NCBI GenBank assembly: GCA_964368965.1 | Contig: CAYJDR010000005.1 | Coordinates: 25,811 to 89,810 of the forward strand | Direction of reading: 5' to 3' | From: CAYJDR01 sp964368965 | GTDB lineage: Bacteria > Chrysiogenota > Deferribacteres > Deferribacterales > Mucispirillaceae | DNA: 64,000 nt | In this document: one piece after another, positions 52,606 to 60,954 of the stretch | Position numbering within the stretch: the stretch's first letter is position 1 | Layout of the letters: every line of letters starts with the position of its first letter | Program-made: the position numbers and the translations under genes | Notes under the pieces: model-generated | Seen by the model: only the letters and a program-made list of their open reading frames with translations | Databases searched by the model: none | What the model was told of the DNA's origin: nothing

Positions 52606-53907
52606 CTATTTTTTTCTGTTATCAATAACACGTGCGGCTTTGCCTTCAAAACGTGCTAATGATTTTGGTTCAACAATCTTAACTTTTGTTGTGATGCCTA
52701 TGATATCTTTTATATCTTTCTCAAGCGTTTTTTCAATTGCCTGTAGTTTTCTAATTTCATCTATTGGAAAATCGTCAGCGATTTCCACATTTACCTCAAG
52801 TGTATCAAGTGTACCTTGTCTATCAACAATCAACATGTAGTGAGGCGAAACACCATCTTTACCAACAAGTACAGACTCAATCTGTGATGGGAACACGTTC
52901 ACGCCACGTATAATAAGCATATCATCGCTTCTACCCATTACTTTTTCCATGCGGTGGAATGTTCTGCCACATATGCACGTGTCAGTAATGATGCGGCTTA
53001 AATCTCTAGTACGGTAACGGATAAGAGGCATAGCTTCTTTCGTTATTGTTGTAAACACAAGTTCGCCTACTTCGCCTTTTGGCAACACTTCACCTGTAAC
53101 AGGGTCAATAGTTTCGACTATGAAATGGTCTTCATTGACGTGCATACCATGCTTACCTTCAATACATTCGCAAGATACACCAGGGCCGATAATTTCAGAT
53201 AAGCCATAAATATCAACAGCTTTGATACCCCAGCCTTCTTCGACAGCTGCGCGCATTTCCTCACTCCAAGGTTCTGCACCAAATATACCAACACGCACAG
53301 GAAATTTGCGTAAATCTTCTCCCATCTCTTTAGCTATATCAAGCAAGCTTAATGCATAAGATGGCGTACAACATATGCCATTTACGCCGAAGTCTTTCAT
53401 CATTGTAATTTGACGCTTAGAGCTACCGCCAGAAGCTGGGATAACTGATGCACCAATCTTTTCAGCACCATAGTGAGCACCTAAGCCACCTGTAAATAAA
53501 CCATAACCAAAAGAGTTTTGGAAAATATCGTGCCTACCAAGCCCAGCGCCAGAAAATGCCCTTGCCATAAGCTCTGCCCACATGTCAATATCACGCTGAG
53601 TGTAGCCAACAACAGTTGGTTTACCAGTTGTACCAGTAGATGCATGCACCCTAACAACTTGCTCACGTGGCACTGTAAACAGCCCAAATGGGTAGTTATC
53701 TCGTAAATCTGTTTTTAATGTAAATGGAAATTTTGCTAATTCATCAAGCGACTTTATATCATACGGGCTAACGCCTGCGTCATCGAAACTTTTTTTATAG
53801 AAAGGAACTGTTGCATAAACACGCTCTAGAACGGTTTGCAATCTCTTTAATTGTAAGGCTTCAAGCGCCTCACGTGGTAATGTTTCAAACTCCGTATTCC
53901 ATATCAT
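52606..53907 (-). CDS. paaK: Phenylacetate-CoA ligase family, copy 2
   Basis: This 433-residue ligase is a paralogue of the one at 50832-52124 and shares its motifs: HASTGTTGKPTVVGY, FGAEPWSEEM, YGLSEIIGPGV, RTRDLSRI and MLIIRGVNVFPSQIES. Differences at many positions suggest different acids or roles instead of a recent copy. It is the first gene of the three-gene group; 113 bases separate it from mntP, and any promoter must be there. No ring-cleaving or beta-oxidation enzymes are close by. Confidence 0.88.
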   Translation of the reverse strand: MIWNTEFETLPREALEALQLKRLQTVLERVYATVPFYKKSFDDAGVSPYDIKSLDELAKFPFTLKTDLRDNYPFGLFTVPREQVVRVHASTGTTGKPTVVGYTQRDIDMWAELMARAFSGAGLGRHDIFQNSFGYGLFTGGLGAHYGAEKIGASVIPASGGSSKRQITMMKDFGVNGICCTPSYALSLLDIAKEMGEDLRKFPVRVGIFGAEPWSEEMRAAVEEGWGIKAVDIYGLSEIIGPGVSCECIEGKHGMHVNEDHFIVETIDPVTGEVLPKGEVGELVFTTITKEAMPLIRYRTRDLSRIITDTCICGRTFHRMEKVMGRSDDMLIIRGVNVFPSQIESVLVGKDGVSPHYMLIVDRQGTLDTLEVNVEIADDFPIDEIRKLQAIEKTLEKDIKDIIGITTKVKIVEPKSLARFEGKAARVIDNRKK

Positions 53908-54020
53908 AACTAAATCACCCCCGTTTAAGCGCCTTCATACACACTTAAATCTTTCATTAATGGTAACAAATAAATATATGATAGTCAATAATATAATAAA
54001 CTGAGATTTGAAGTAAAAAA

Positions 54021-54581
54021 CTACACAGACAAGTGGCTTATAAGCACCTTTACGCCTATCGCAATCAATATCACACCACCAATAATCTGCGCCCAGTTAC
54101 CAAACATATTACCCAGCTTTTTACCTAGCACATGCCCAACTAAACAACATGCAAAAGTAATTATACCAATCACAAGTGCTGCATAATAAATATTGACATC
54201 AATAGCGATAAAGCTCACGCCAATAATTAATGCATCAATACTTGTTGCAACACCTTGAGTAAATACTAATTTTGGAGTTAGCTGTAGATTACAAACGATA
54301 TCTTCATCATGTTTGCGGATAGTGTCTATCACCATTTTTGCACCAATAGCGCCTAGTAAGCAGAAAGCTATCCAATGGTCAACGCTCTTAATGACATCTA
54401 TAAAAGCATGGCTTGCAAAATAGCCAAGCAATATCATACCGCCCTGAAATATACCAAAAACTGAACTTGATAACACATCTTGGCGGACATTATGCTTATA
54501 GCATATCCCGTTTGATATAGATACGGCGAACGCATCAGCAGCCAATGCTAGCGCAATTAGTATAATAGTTATGATATCCAT
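54021..54581 (-). CDS. mntP: Manganese efflux pump MntP
   Basis: This 186-residue inner-membrane exporter of Mn2+ has six helices in two threefold repeats. The acid-bearing signatures are ADAFAVSISNG in the first half and GVATSIDALIIGVSF in the second; GAIGAKMVIDTIRKHD follows the third helix. It is monocistronic, bounded by a palindrome 19 bases before its start. I looked for the yybP-ykoY manganese riboswitch seen upstream of mntP in other bacteria, but there is not enough room for it and no fold was evident. Confidence 0.92.
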   Translation of the reverse strand: MDIITIILIALALAADAFAVSISNGICYKHNVRQDVLSSSVFGIFQGGMILLGYFASHAFIDVIKSVDHWIAFCLLGAIGAKMVIDTIRKHDEDIVCNLQLTPKLVFTQGVATSIDALIIGVSFIAIDVNIYYAALVIGIITFACCLVGHVLGKKLGNMFGNWAQIIGGVILIAIGVKVLISHLSV

Positions 54582-54600
54582 TTTGCTCTCTTAAACTCCC

Positions 54601-54615
54601 CATACATGATGTATG
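54601..54615 (-). promoter_or_regulatory. 15-base perfect palindrome before mntP
   Basis: CATACAT-G-ATGTATG is a perfect inverted repeat with a one-base centre. It lies 19 bases before the mntP ATG, close to or inside the transcript start. Size and place suit an operator for a metal-responsive or similar dimeric regulator. I do not match it to a specific regulator, and it differs from the MntR site I know. Confidence 0.5.
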
Positions 54616-54681
54616 AATAAAAGTACAAGATTTAATAGATAAGTGCAATAATTATTTAGGAAAAATGAAAAGTGATTTAAA

Positions 54682-54711
54682 AACAATCATCCCGACCATA
54701 TAGATCGGGAT
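54682..54711 (-). terminator. Terminator after the HU gene
   Basis: ATCCCGA (54689-54695) pairs with TCGGGAT (54705-54711) around a nine-base loop, and on the minus strand is followed by GATTGTTTTT. It lies about 20 bases after the HU stop. Confidence 0.7.
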
Positions 54712-54731
54712 AACTATTTTAAAATCTAAAA

Positions 54732-55001
54732 TTAGATAGATTCTTTGAATATTTTGCCAACAACAAATTTAGGTGCTTTTTTAGCAGGAATTGTCATTGG
54801 TTGGCCAGTTTTAGGGTTGCGGCCTTTTCTTTCTTTACGCTCAGTAACAGTGAAAGTACCAAAACCAACTAGTGTAACTTTCTCGCCATTTTTTAGAGCT
54901 TCGATAACTGATTTTTCGAAAGCAGCCAACACTCTTTCTGCTTCTACTTTTTTCACATCAGCTTTTGATGCAATTGAATCAATAAGTTCCTTCTTGTTCA
55001 C
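54732..55001 (-). CDS. hup: DNA-binding protein HU
   Basis: This 89-residue nucleoid protein bends and compacts DNA as a dimer. Typical HU wording is seen in the N-terminal helices (MNKKELIDSIASKADVKKV) and the DNA-arm region GFGTFTVTERKERKGRNPKTG with the proline that enters the minor groove, then APKFVVGK. The start is GTG with a strong GGAGG site seven bases before it. It is monocistronic. The 208-base upstream space includes A/T-rich sequence and an inverted repeat. Confidence 0.96.
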   Translation of the reverse strand: MNKKELIDSIASKADVKKVEAERVLAAFEKSVIEALKNGEKVTLVGFGTFTVTERKERKGRNPKTGQPMTIPAKKAPKFVVGKIFKESI

Positions 55002-55150
55002 GTATAACCTCCATTACTTTTGGATCAAATTTTATAAGTGGGGCACATATAAACACCCCTTTATATAACAACTTACAAACACAGACTAACACACTTTTTT
55101 ACATAAATTCAAGTAAAAAGTGAAGCTAGGTGTATTTTTCTTAATTCTAC

Positions 55151-55172
55151 AAGTCGCTTTAACAGCCGACTT
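55151..55172 (-). other. Inverted repeat between asd and HU
   Basis: AAGTCG (55151-55156) and CGACTT (55167-55172) flank a ten-base loop about 40 bases after the asd stop. No T tract follows on either strand, so it is a doubtful terminator for asd; it may be a protein site in the HU promoter region. Nothing else is seen in 55002-55209. Confidence 0.35.
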
Positions 55173-55209
55173 TATGATTAATAGTATATTTATTAAAAAA
55201 AAGCAATCA

Positions 55210-56226
55210 CTATTTTATTAATAATTCAGCAATTTGCACAGCATTAGTTGCAGCACCTTTGCGGAGCTGGTCGCCACTCACCCATAGTGATAAACCGTTA
55301 TCACAAGATAAGTCTTCCCTGATCCTACCTACTAGGCATAAATCTTGCCCTGAAGCATCAAGAGGCATAGGGTATTCTTTATTGTCAGGATTGTCAACTA
55401 TTTTTACACCTGGAGCGTTAGATAATAGCTCTCTAGCCTTTTCAGCAGTGAGTTTTTTCTCTGTTTCAATAAACACACTTTCAGAGTGAGAAGTAAGCAC
55501 AGGAACGCGCACACATGTAGCGCTAACCCTGATATCATCAGAGTGCAACATTTTGCGAGTTTCGTTAAACATTTTCATCTCTTCTTTTGTATAGCCGTTT
55601 TCAGTGAAGCTATCAACATGAGGTATAACGTTAAATAATATTTGGTGAGCAAATTGTTCGACAACTATTTCGCCACCCTCAACCCATGCTTTAGTTTGCT
55701 TTTTAAGCTCTTCCATAGCTGTTGCTCCAGCACCAGATGTAGACTGGTAAGATGAAACAACGATACGCTTAATATTAGCGTATTCATGCAGTGGCTTTAA
55801 CGGAACAAGCATGATGATTGTTGTGCAGTTAGGGTTAGCGATGATGCCGTTATGTTTAAATGCATCCTCAGGGTTAACCTCTGGCACAACTAATGGTACA
55901 TCAGCATCCATACGGAATGCAGACGAGTTATCAACAACAACGCCACCAGCTTTAACACATGATGGAGCAAACTCTTTCGAACGATCGCCACCAGCAGAGA
56001 AAAGTGCTATATCAACACCTTCAAATGAATCATGCGTCAATTCTTCAACAACATATTCCTTACCTTTAAACTTTAATACTTTACCAACTGAACGTGCAGA
56101 TGCAAGCAGTTTTAAGTTAGCTATTGGGAAATCTCTTTCAGCTAATATTTCTAATAGTGTTTCGCCAACAGCGCCTGTAGCGCCTGCGATTGCAACATTG
56201 TATGCGTCTTTCTTTTGTATACTCAT
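55210..56226 (-). CDS. asd: Aspartate-semialdehyde dehydrogenase
   Basis: This protein of about 338 residues makes aspartate semialdehyde for lysine, diaminopimelate, threonine and methionine synthesis. The NADP loop is AGATGAVGETLLE, the catalytic cysteine lies in NPNCTTIIML (about residue 128), and FSAGGDRSKEFAP and SYQSTSGAGATAMEEL are family signatures. The ATG at 56226 follows a GGAGAGG ribosome site at the right distance; the earlier TTG, seven codons up, is inside that site. It looks monocistronic and follows the EAL protein gene. Confidence 0.95.
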   Translation of the reverse strand: MSIQKKDAYNVAIAGATGAVGETLLEILAERDFPIANLKLLASARSVGKVLKFKGKEYVVEELTHDSFEGVDIALFSAGGDRSKEFAPSCVKAGGVVVDNSSAFRMDADVPLVVPEVNPEDAFKHNGIIANPNCTTIIMLVPLKPLHEYANIKRIVVSSYQSTSGAGATAMEELKKQTKAWVEGGEIVVEQFAHQILFNVIPHVDSFTENGYTKEEMKMFNETRKMLHSDDIRVSATCVRVPVLTSHSESVFIETEKKLTAEKARELLSNAPGVKIVDNPDNKEYPMPLDASGQDLCLVGRIREDLSCDNGLSLWVSGDQLRKGAATNAVQIAELLIK

Positions 56227-56294
56227 ATCAATGACCTCTCCTTTCAAAGTATTAGCGTATTCTATTGTATATCTACTGTCAAGTATTTTTATAT

Positions 56295-58702
56295 CTAAGA
56301 AGCTCGTTCTGACACTTTATATAGCTTATTTTTTCTCAAAAGCTCAATAAACGCTTCTTTAAACATTGGTCGCTCGAAATAATACCCTTGTGCATAGTTA
56401 CAACCTATGCCTTGCAACCANNNNNNNNNNNNNNNNNNNNNNNNNNNNNNNNNNNNNNNNNNNNNNNNNNNNNNNNNNNNNNNNNNNNNNNNNNNNNNNN
56501 NNNNNNNNNNNNNNNNNNNNTTGGTCGCTCGAAATAATACCCTTGTGCATAGTTACAACCTATGCCTTGCAACCACGTTGCTTGCTCTGGTGTTTCTATC
56601 CCCTCTGCGACTACTTTCATATTCAACTTATGTGACATCTCAATAATGCCAGCAACAACCACACTGCCGTTATTATCTAAACTATTGTGGTCAATAAAAG
56701 ACTTATCCAGTTTGATAACATCAACATCAATACTGCTAATGCGCGTAAATGATGAAGCCCCTGCTCCAAAATCGTCCATTGATACTGCAAATCCATACTT
56801 TTTAAGTGCTTGCACTTTGCGTACAAATTCATCACTATTATTCATCAAAACAGACTCAGTAATTTCTAGCTCAATTTTTGCTGGTAGAATTTTATTGTTA
56901 TTTGTTATTGCTATCAGTCGTTCAACTATATCACTTTTCATAATAGTTGCACCTGAAATATTTACAGATATCCTCGGCAGTTCAACTTCGCCTTCATTTT
57001 GCTTTATAAATTTACATACTTTTTTGAACACATATAAATCTATATCAATGATAAACCTATTTGACTCAAATATTGGAATGAAATCGTTTGGATATATCGT
57101 ATCTTCGCCCTCTGGCATCCAGCGAATTAATGCTTCAGCACCTGAAATTTTATAAGTGTTTAAGTCTATTTTCGGTTGATATATCACCCGAAACTCATTA
57201 TTTTTCAACGCTCGTTCCATTCTGTATATCACAAGTTTTTTCATCTCATATTGCCTGTGCATTTCGCTTGTATACAGTTTGCAACTTGTTTTATGTTCGC
57301 CTTTGCCAGATAATCTTGCTGTGTTTACCCTATCTATCATCACATTGAGTGATTCAAAAGTATTCTCAATAACATACACGCCTATTGATAACGTTATTGA
57401 ATAATTTCGCCCTATTATCTCTTGCAGTTGTGGCATTACAACACGTTTAAATATGTGTTTAACATTAGCTTGGTCTTTTGTAAATATGTATATATGGTCG
57501 GCTACATCATGCGCAATTAAAGCGTTTGAGCCATAGTAAGCCCTAAATGCTTTCACCATAGTTTTCACAACTAATGTCCCTTTATCAAAACCATAGAAGT
57601 CGTTTATAGTCTTAAACATGTCGATATCAAGCGATATTAGTTTATATTCCCTTGCGTCTGCATCTGCTAGCAACCTTTGGGCTATAACTTTAAAGCGCCT
57701 TATTGTTAACGCACCTGTTAAGATATCATAATTCAACATGCGATAAAGCATCACTGAGTAGCGACGTTTACTGAATATCCAAATATTAACAATGACTAAA
57801 GTAAGCAAAATCATTACTAGCAGTATAAATATCTTATTGTTTTTTGCAGCTACTATAAATTTAAAACTGTGCTCAACATCACTTGACTGGCTCACAACAA
57901 TCTCATTAACTGCAGAGTTATCTACATGGCTCACTATTTCATCCAGTGCTGAAATGACATCTCCGCTAAGTGTTTTTGATACATAAAACACTAATGGCAT
58001 TGATATATTTGCATCATGCACGTTGATATCTTCATAGTCATCAACATAAGAATATACAAAATCTTTCGCGATATCCATAAATAGCACACTTTCAAGCTTT
58101 TCTTTATTGAACGACTTCATCATTTCGTCCATAGTATCAAAATTTATTATAGTTGTATCAGGGAAGGCTTTTTCGATATTATTATCGCTCAGGTTAAATG
58201 GGTCTGAATATAGTCTCCCTAGTCTATCGTTATAGGCAATCATATCTATTGCATGTGGGGTGGTATTGTTGCGCAGTTGTAGCAACGGTGCAGTGTAATA
58301 TGATGGAGATGCAGTATAAAAGTTAGATATTTCGGCATTTGCGCCTATTAGTGTCAATATTATATCTGGTCGCGCGCAATCTTCATCACTTTCACATTTT
58401 TCATATTTCTTGATTGATATTGGTAAATTATGTTTCTCTGCCAATGATTTAATAACATCAACAGTAATACCACTAGGCGACCCGCTTTGTGAATTATAGT
58501 GAAAAGGCCGAACATCGCTATAAAACCCAACACTTAACACGCCATGTGCGGTTAGCGCTTTTGATTGGTTGTCATTAATCATATAGGTAGGATAATTGAG
58601 TTTGGAACTACTTGCAGGTTCTACCAAGCTATCAGCAAGTGCAAAGCTGCTGCACATAAATAATATGAGCATAGTATAGCAATACTTCTTAAACAATCTC
58701 AT
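56295..58702 (-). CDS. Membrane c-di-GMP phosphodiesterase: periplasmic solute-binding sensor, degenerate GGDEF, EAL (interrupted by assembly gap)
   Basis: Domains in order are a signal peptide (MRLFKKYCYTMLILFMCSSF in the first 20 residues), a family-3 solute-binding-like periplasmic sensor (about 40-255), one membrane helix (about 280-300), a GGDEF domain whose active motif is degenerate (ADHIYI where GGDEF is expected) and an EAL domain with EALIRW, EITESVL, DDFGAGASSF, KLDKSFID and AEGIETPEQ intact. The expected activity is hydrolysis of c-di-GMP, tuned by a periplasmic ligand. The 100 N at 56421-56520 are flanked by a 55-base direct repeat. Deleting one repeat copy plus the N restores one open frame of exactly 750 residues ending ...YKVSERAS at 56295. 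The ATG at 58702 is chosen over a GTG three codons earlier. Confidence 0.85.
56366..56575. repeat. 55-base direct repeat flanking a 100-N gap (contig overlap)
   Basis: 56366-56420 and 56521-56575 are identical over 55 bases, directly abutting the N run at 56421-56520. This is what results when two contigs that overlap by 55 bases are joined with N instead of being merged. It is not a biological repeat. Confidence 0.92.
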
Positions 58703-58735
58703 AAACTTCACTTCTCTGTAGTTAGATTATACTTT

Positions 58736-58764
58736 TTTATATAACCTAAGAAATGAAATTTCAA
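58736..58764 (-). promoter_or_regulatory. Predicted sigma-70 promoter of the EAL protein gene
   Basis: On the minus strand TTGAAA (58764-58759) and TATAAA (58741-58736) are separated by 17 bases, about 34 bases before the ATG. Confidence 0.5.
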
Positions 58765-58784
58765 GTGCAAAGCGACATTTTTAT

Positions 58785-58824
58785 ATCAAAAAAGCCCTTA
58801 TTTACATTAAGTAAACAAGGGCTT
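58785..58824 (-). terminator. Terminator of the rny run
   Basis: AAGCCCTTATTTAC (58792-58805) pairs with GTAAACAAGGGCTT (58811-58824) with a single non-Watson-Crick position. On the minus strand TTTTTT follows. It lies about 20 bases after the rny stop. Confidence 0.82.
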
Positions 58825-58846
58825 AATATCTATTTAACAATTTCTG

Positions 58847-60406
58847 TTATTTTGCGTACTCTACAGCGCGAGACTCTCTGATAACCATAACTTTAATTTG
58901 TCCTGGGTAAGTGAGTTCCTCTTCCACTTTCTTAGAGATATCTTTTGATAGTGTAACAAGTCCATCATCGTTAACTCTGTCTGGCTCAACGATAATACGA
59001 ACCTCTCTACCAGCTTGTATAGCGAACGATTTAGATACACCGTCAAACGATGAAGCTACTTCTTCAAGCTGCTCTAAACGTTTGATATAGGTTTCTAAAA
59101 CTTCTCTACGTGCACCAGGCCTTGAAGCAGAAATAGCATCAGATGCTTGCACAAGTACAGACTCGATACACTTGAACTCCTCTTCACCGTGGTGGCTGGC
59201 GATAGCGTTAATTACGCGCCAGTCTTCTTTATTCTTTTTAGCTATCTCTACACCTAAAGTAGTGTGTGAGCCTTCTGCCTCATAGTCAATCGCTTTACCG
59301 ATATCGTGCAATAAGCCAGCGCGTTTAGCAATTTTCGGGTCCATGCCAAGTTCAGCAGCCATGATACCAGCAATAGTTGCAACTTCAATAGAGTGACCGA
59401 GTACGTTTTGGCCATAACTTGTTCTATACTTTAAGCGCCCGATAAGTTTTAAAATTTCTGTATTGATATTGTGCATACCAAGGTTGAAAACTGTCTCTTC
59501 ACCAAGTTCCAAGATGTGTTTATCCATCTCTAGCTTACTTTTATTGTGTAGCTCTTCAATCCTTGCTGGGTGAATTCTGCCGTCGCTTATTAACTTTTCA
59601 AGTGTAAGTTTAGCTGTTTCCCTGCGGAATGGGTCATATGATGATAAGATAACTGCTTCTGGAGTATCATCAACAATGATATCAACACCTGTGATGCTTT
59701 CAAAAGTACGGATATTACGGCCTTCACGACCAATAATTCTACCTTTCATTTCATCACTCGGTAGGTTAACTAACGTAACAGTGATATCGTTTATAAACTC
59801 AGGCGCACAGCGTTGGATAGCTGTTGAAATAATGCTTTTTGCGCGTTTTTCAGACTCATTTTTGATTTCTTCTTCAATCTCTCTGATTGCTCTAGCAGAG
59901 TCGCGTTTTGCATCATCAACCATTTGTTCAATAAGCATTTTCTTAGCTTCTTCGCCAGTCATACCTGCAACACGCTCAACTTCGTAAACAAGCTTTTGTT
60001 TAGCTTCGTCGGCTTTTTGTTTTGCGTTATCTAGGTCTTTAAGTTTTTTGTCGTACTCGCCTTCTTTTCTAGTGAGTGCCTCTTCTTTCTTTTCAGCTGC
60101 TTGTAGTTTTTTATCAAGTGATTCTTCCCTTGTTTCAATCCTACGCTCAATATGAGAAAGATCTTTCTTTTTCTCTTTGATTTCTTTTTCTAGCTCTTGT
60201 CTGCCTTTGAAGATAAGTTCTTTAGCTTCAAGTTTTGATTCTTTAATAAGCTCGTCGCCTTCTTTCTTTGCTTTTGATATGATATCGTCAGCAGTTGCGC
60301 CAAGTTTCTTGTTTTCAGCTTCTAGTAAGCGTTTTGCGAAGTAAAAACCCGCAGCCAAACCAGCTAAAACACCAACAACCGTGCCTATGACATATATGAT
60401 ATTCAT
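58847..60406 (-). CDS. rny: Ribonuclease Y
   Basis: This 519-residue membrane-anchored endonuclease starts mRNA decay. It has an N-terminal membrane helix (about 2-22), a long charged coiled coil (about 30-195), a KH RNA-binding domain with GRIIGREGRNIRTFE and an HD catalytic domain with LLHDIGKAIDYE and ASHHGEEEF. The length is the usual about 520. Its start overlaps the stop of the cyclo-ligase gene as ATGA. It ends the rarA-fau-rny group before a strong terminator. Confidence 0.96.
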   Translation of the reverse strand: MNIIYVIGTVVGVLAGLAAGFYFAKRLLEAENKKLGATADDIISKAKKEGDELIKESKLEAKELIFKGRQELEKEIKEKKKDLSHIERRIETREESLDKKLQAAEKKEEALTRKEGEYDKKLKDLDNAKQKADEAKQKLVYEVERVAGMTGEEAKKMLIEQMVDDAKRDSARAIREIEEEIKNESEKRAKSIISTAIQRCAPEFINDITVTLVNLPSDEMKGRIIGREGRNIRTFESITGVDIIVDDTPEAVILSSYDPFRRETAKLTLEKLISDGRIHPARIEELHNKSKLEMDKHILELGEETVFNLGMHNINTEILKLIGRLKYRTSYGQNVLGHSIEVATIAGIMAAELGMDPKIAKRAGLLHDIGKAIDYEAEGSHTTLGVEIAKKNKEDWRVINAIASHHGEEEFKCIESVLVQASDAISASRPGARREVLETYIKRLEQLEEVASSFDGVSKSFAIQAGREVRIIVEPDRVNDDGLVTLSKDISKKVEEELTYPGQIKVMVIRESRAVEYAK

Positions 60407-60954
60407 TGACTTCTCCTATATATTTTTGTTTCTGTAACTATGATATCCATCAAGATATCATGTGGTTCTCTACAAGTTGACTCTACAATTTGGAAATCGT
60501 ATGCCAACCCAACTTTTAATAAAACTTTTTGTTTCGATAAAAACTTATCGTAATAACCTTTTCCATAGCCTAGCCTACCGAATTGTGCATCAAATGCAAC
60601 ACCAGGTATAACAGCTACATCTACAATATCTTTGCCAAGCCTCTCACCGCTTGCACACGCTATACCAAACTGGTCATAACGTAATTTCTCAAATCCCTCA
60701 TACAGCCTAAAAGTCATTTCAGATGAAAAAACTTCTGGCAAATAAATGCTTCCTCCACCTTTATATAACGTATTAACAATCGAGCTAACATCTACTTCGC
60801 TTTTTATTGATTGATACAACAAGTAGCTATCGTAGCCAGAAAATAGCTCTATAAATTTATTACAAATATTCTCAGACTTTTGCTTTAAAGTATCAGTGTC
60901 AAACTGCTCACGCGTTTTCAACACTTCTGCCCTAATAGCTTTTTTAGTCCTCAT
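60403..60954 (-). CDS. fau: 5-formyltetrahydrofolate cyclo-ligase
   Basis: This protein of about 183 residues converts 5-formyl-THF to methenyl-THF with ATP. The family's substrate segment is present as VDVAVIPGVAFDAQFGRLGYGKGYYDKFL, abbreviated here to its GRLGYGKGYYD core (about 130-140). The ATG at 60954 is preferred to a GTG four codons earlier, with AAGGTG upstream. It overlaps both neighbours. In E. coli the same gene (fau/ygfA) is co-transcribed with the 6S RNA; here rarA stands between them. Confidence 0.92.
   Translation of the reverse strand: MRTKKAIRAEVLKTREQFDTDTLKQKSENICNKFIELFSGYDSYLLYQSIKSEVDVSSIVNTLYKGGGSIYLPEVFSSEMTFRLYEGFEKLRYDQFGIACASGERLGKDIVDVAVIPGVAFDAQFGRLGYGKGYYDKFLSKQKVLLKVGLAYDFQIVESTCREPHDILMDIIVTETKIYRRSQ

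Noticed and set aside
54582..54731. yybP-ykoY manganese riboswitch before mntP
   Set aside because: The leader is too short before the HU terminator and no matching paired structure could be traced; only a 15-base palindrome is there.
56366..56575. A real direct repeat or insertion-element target duplication
   Set aside because: The two copies abut the N run exactly and deletion restores a single clean frame, so it is a contig overlap.
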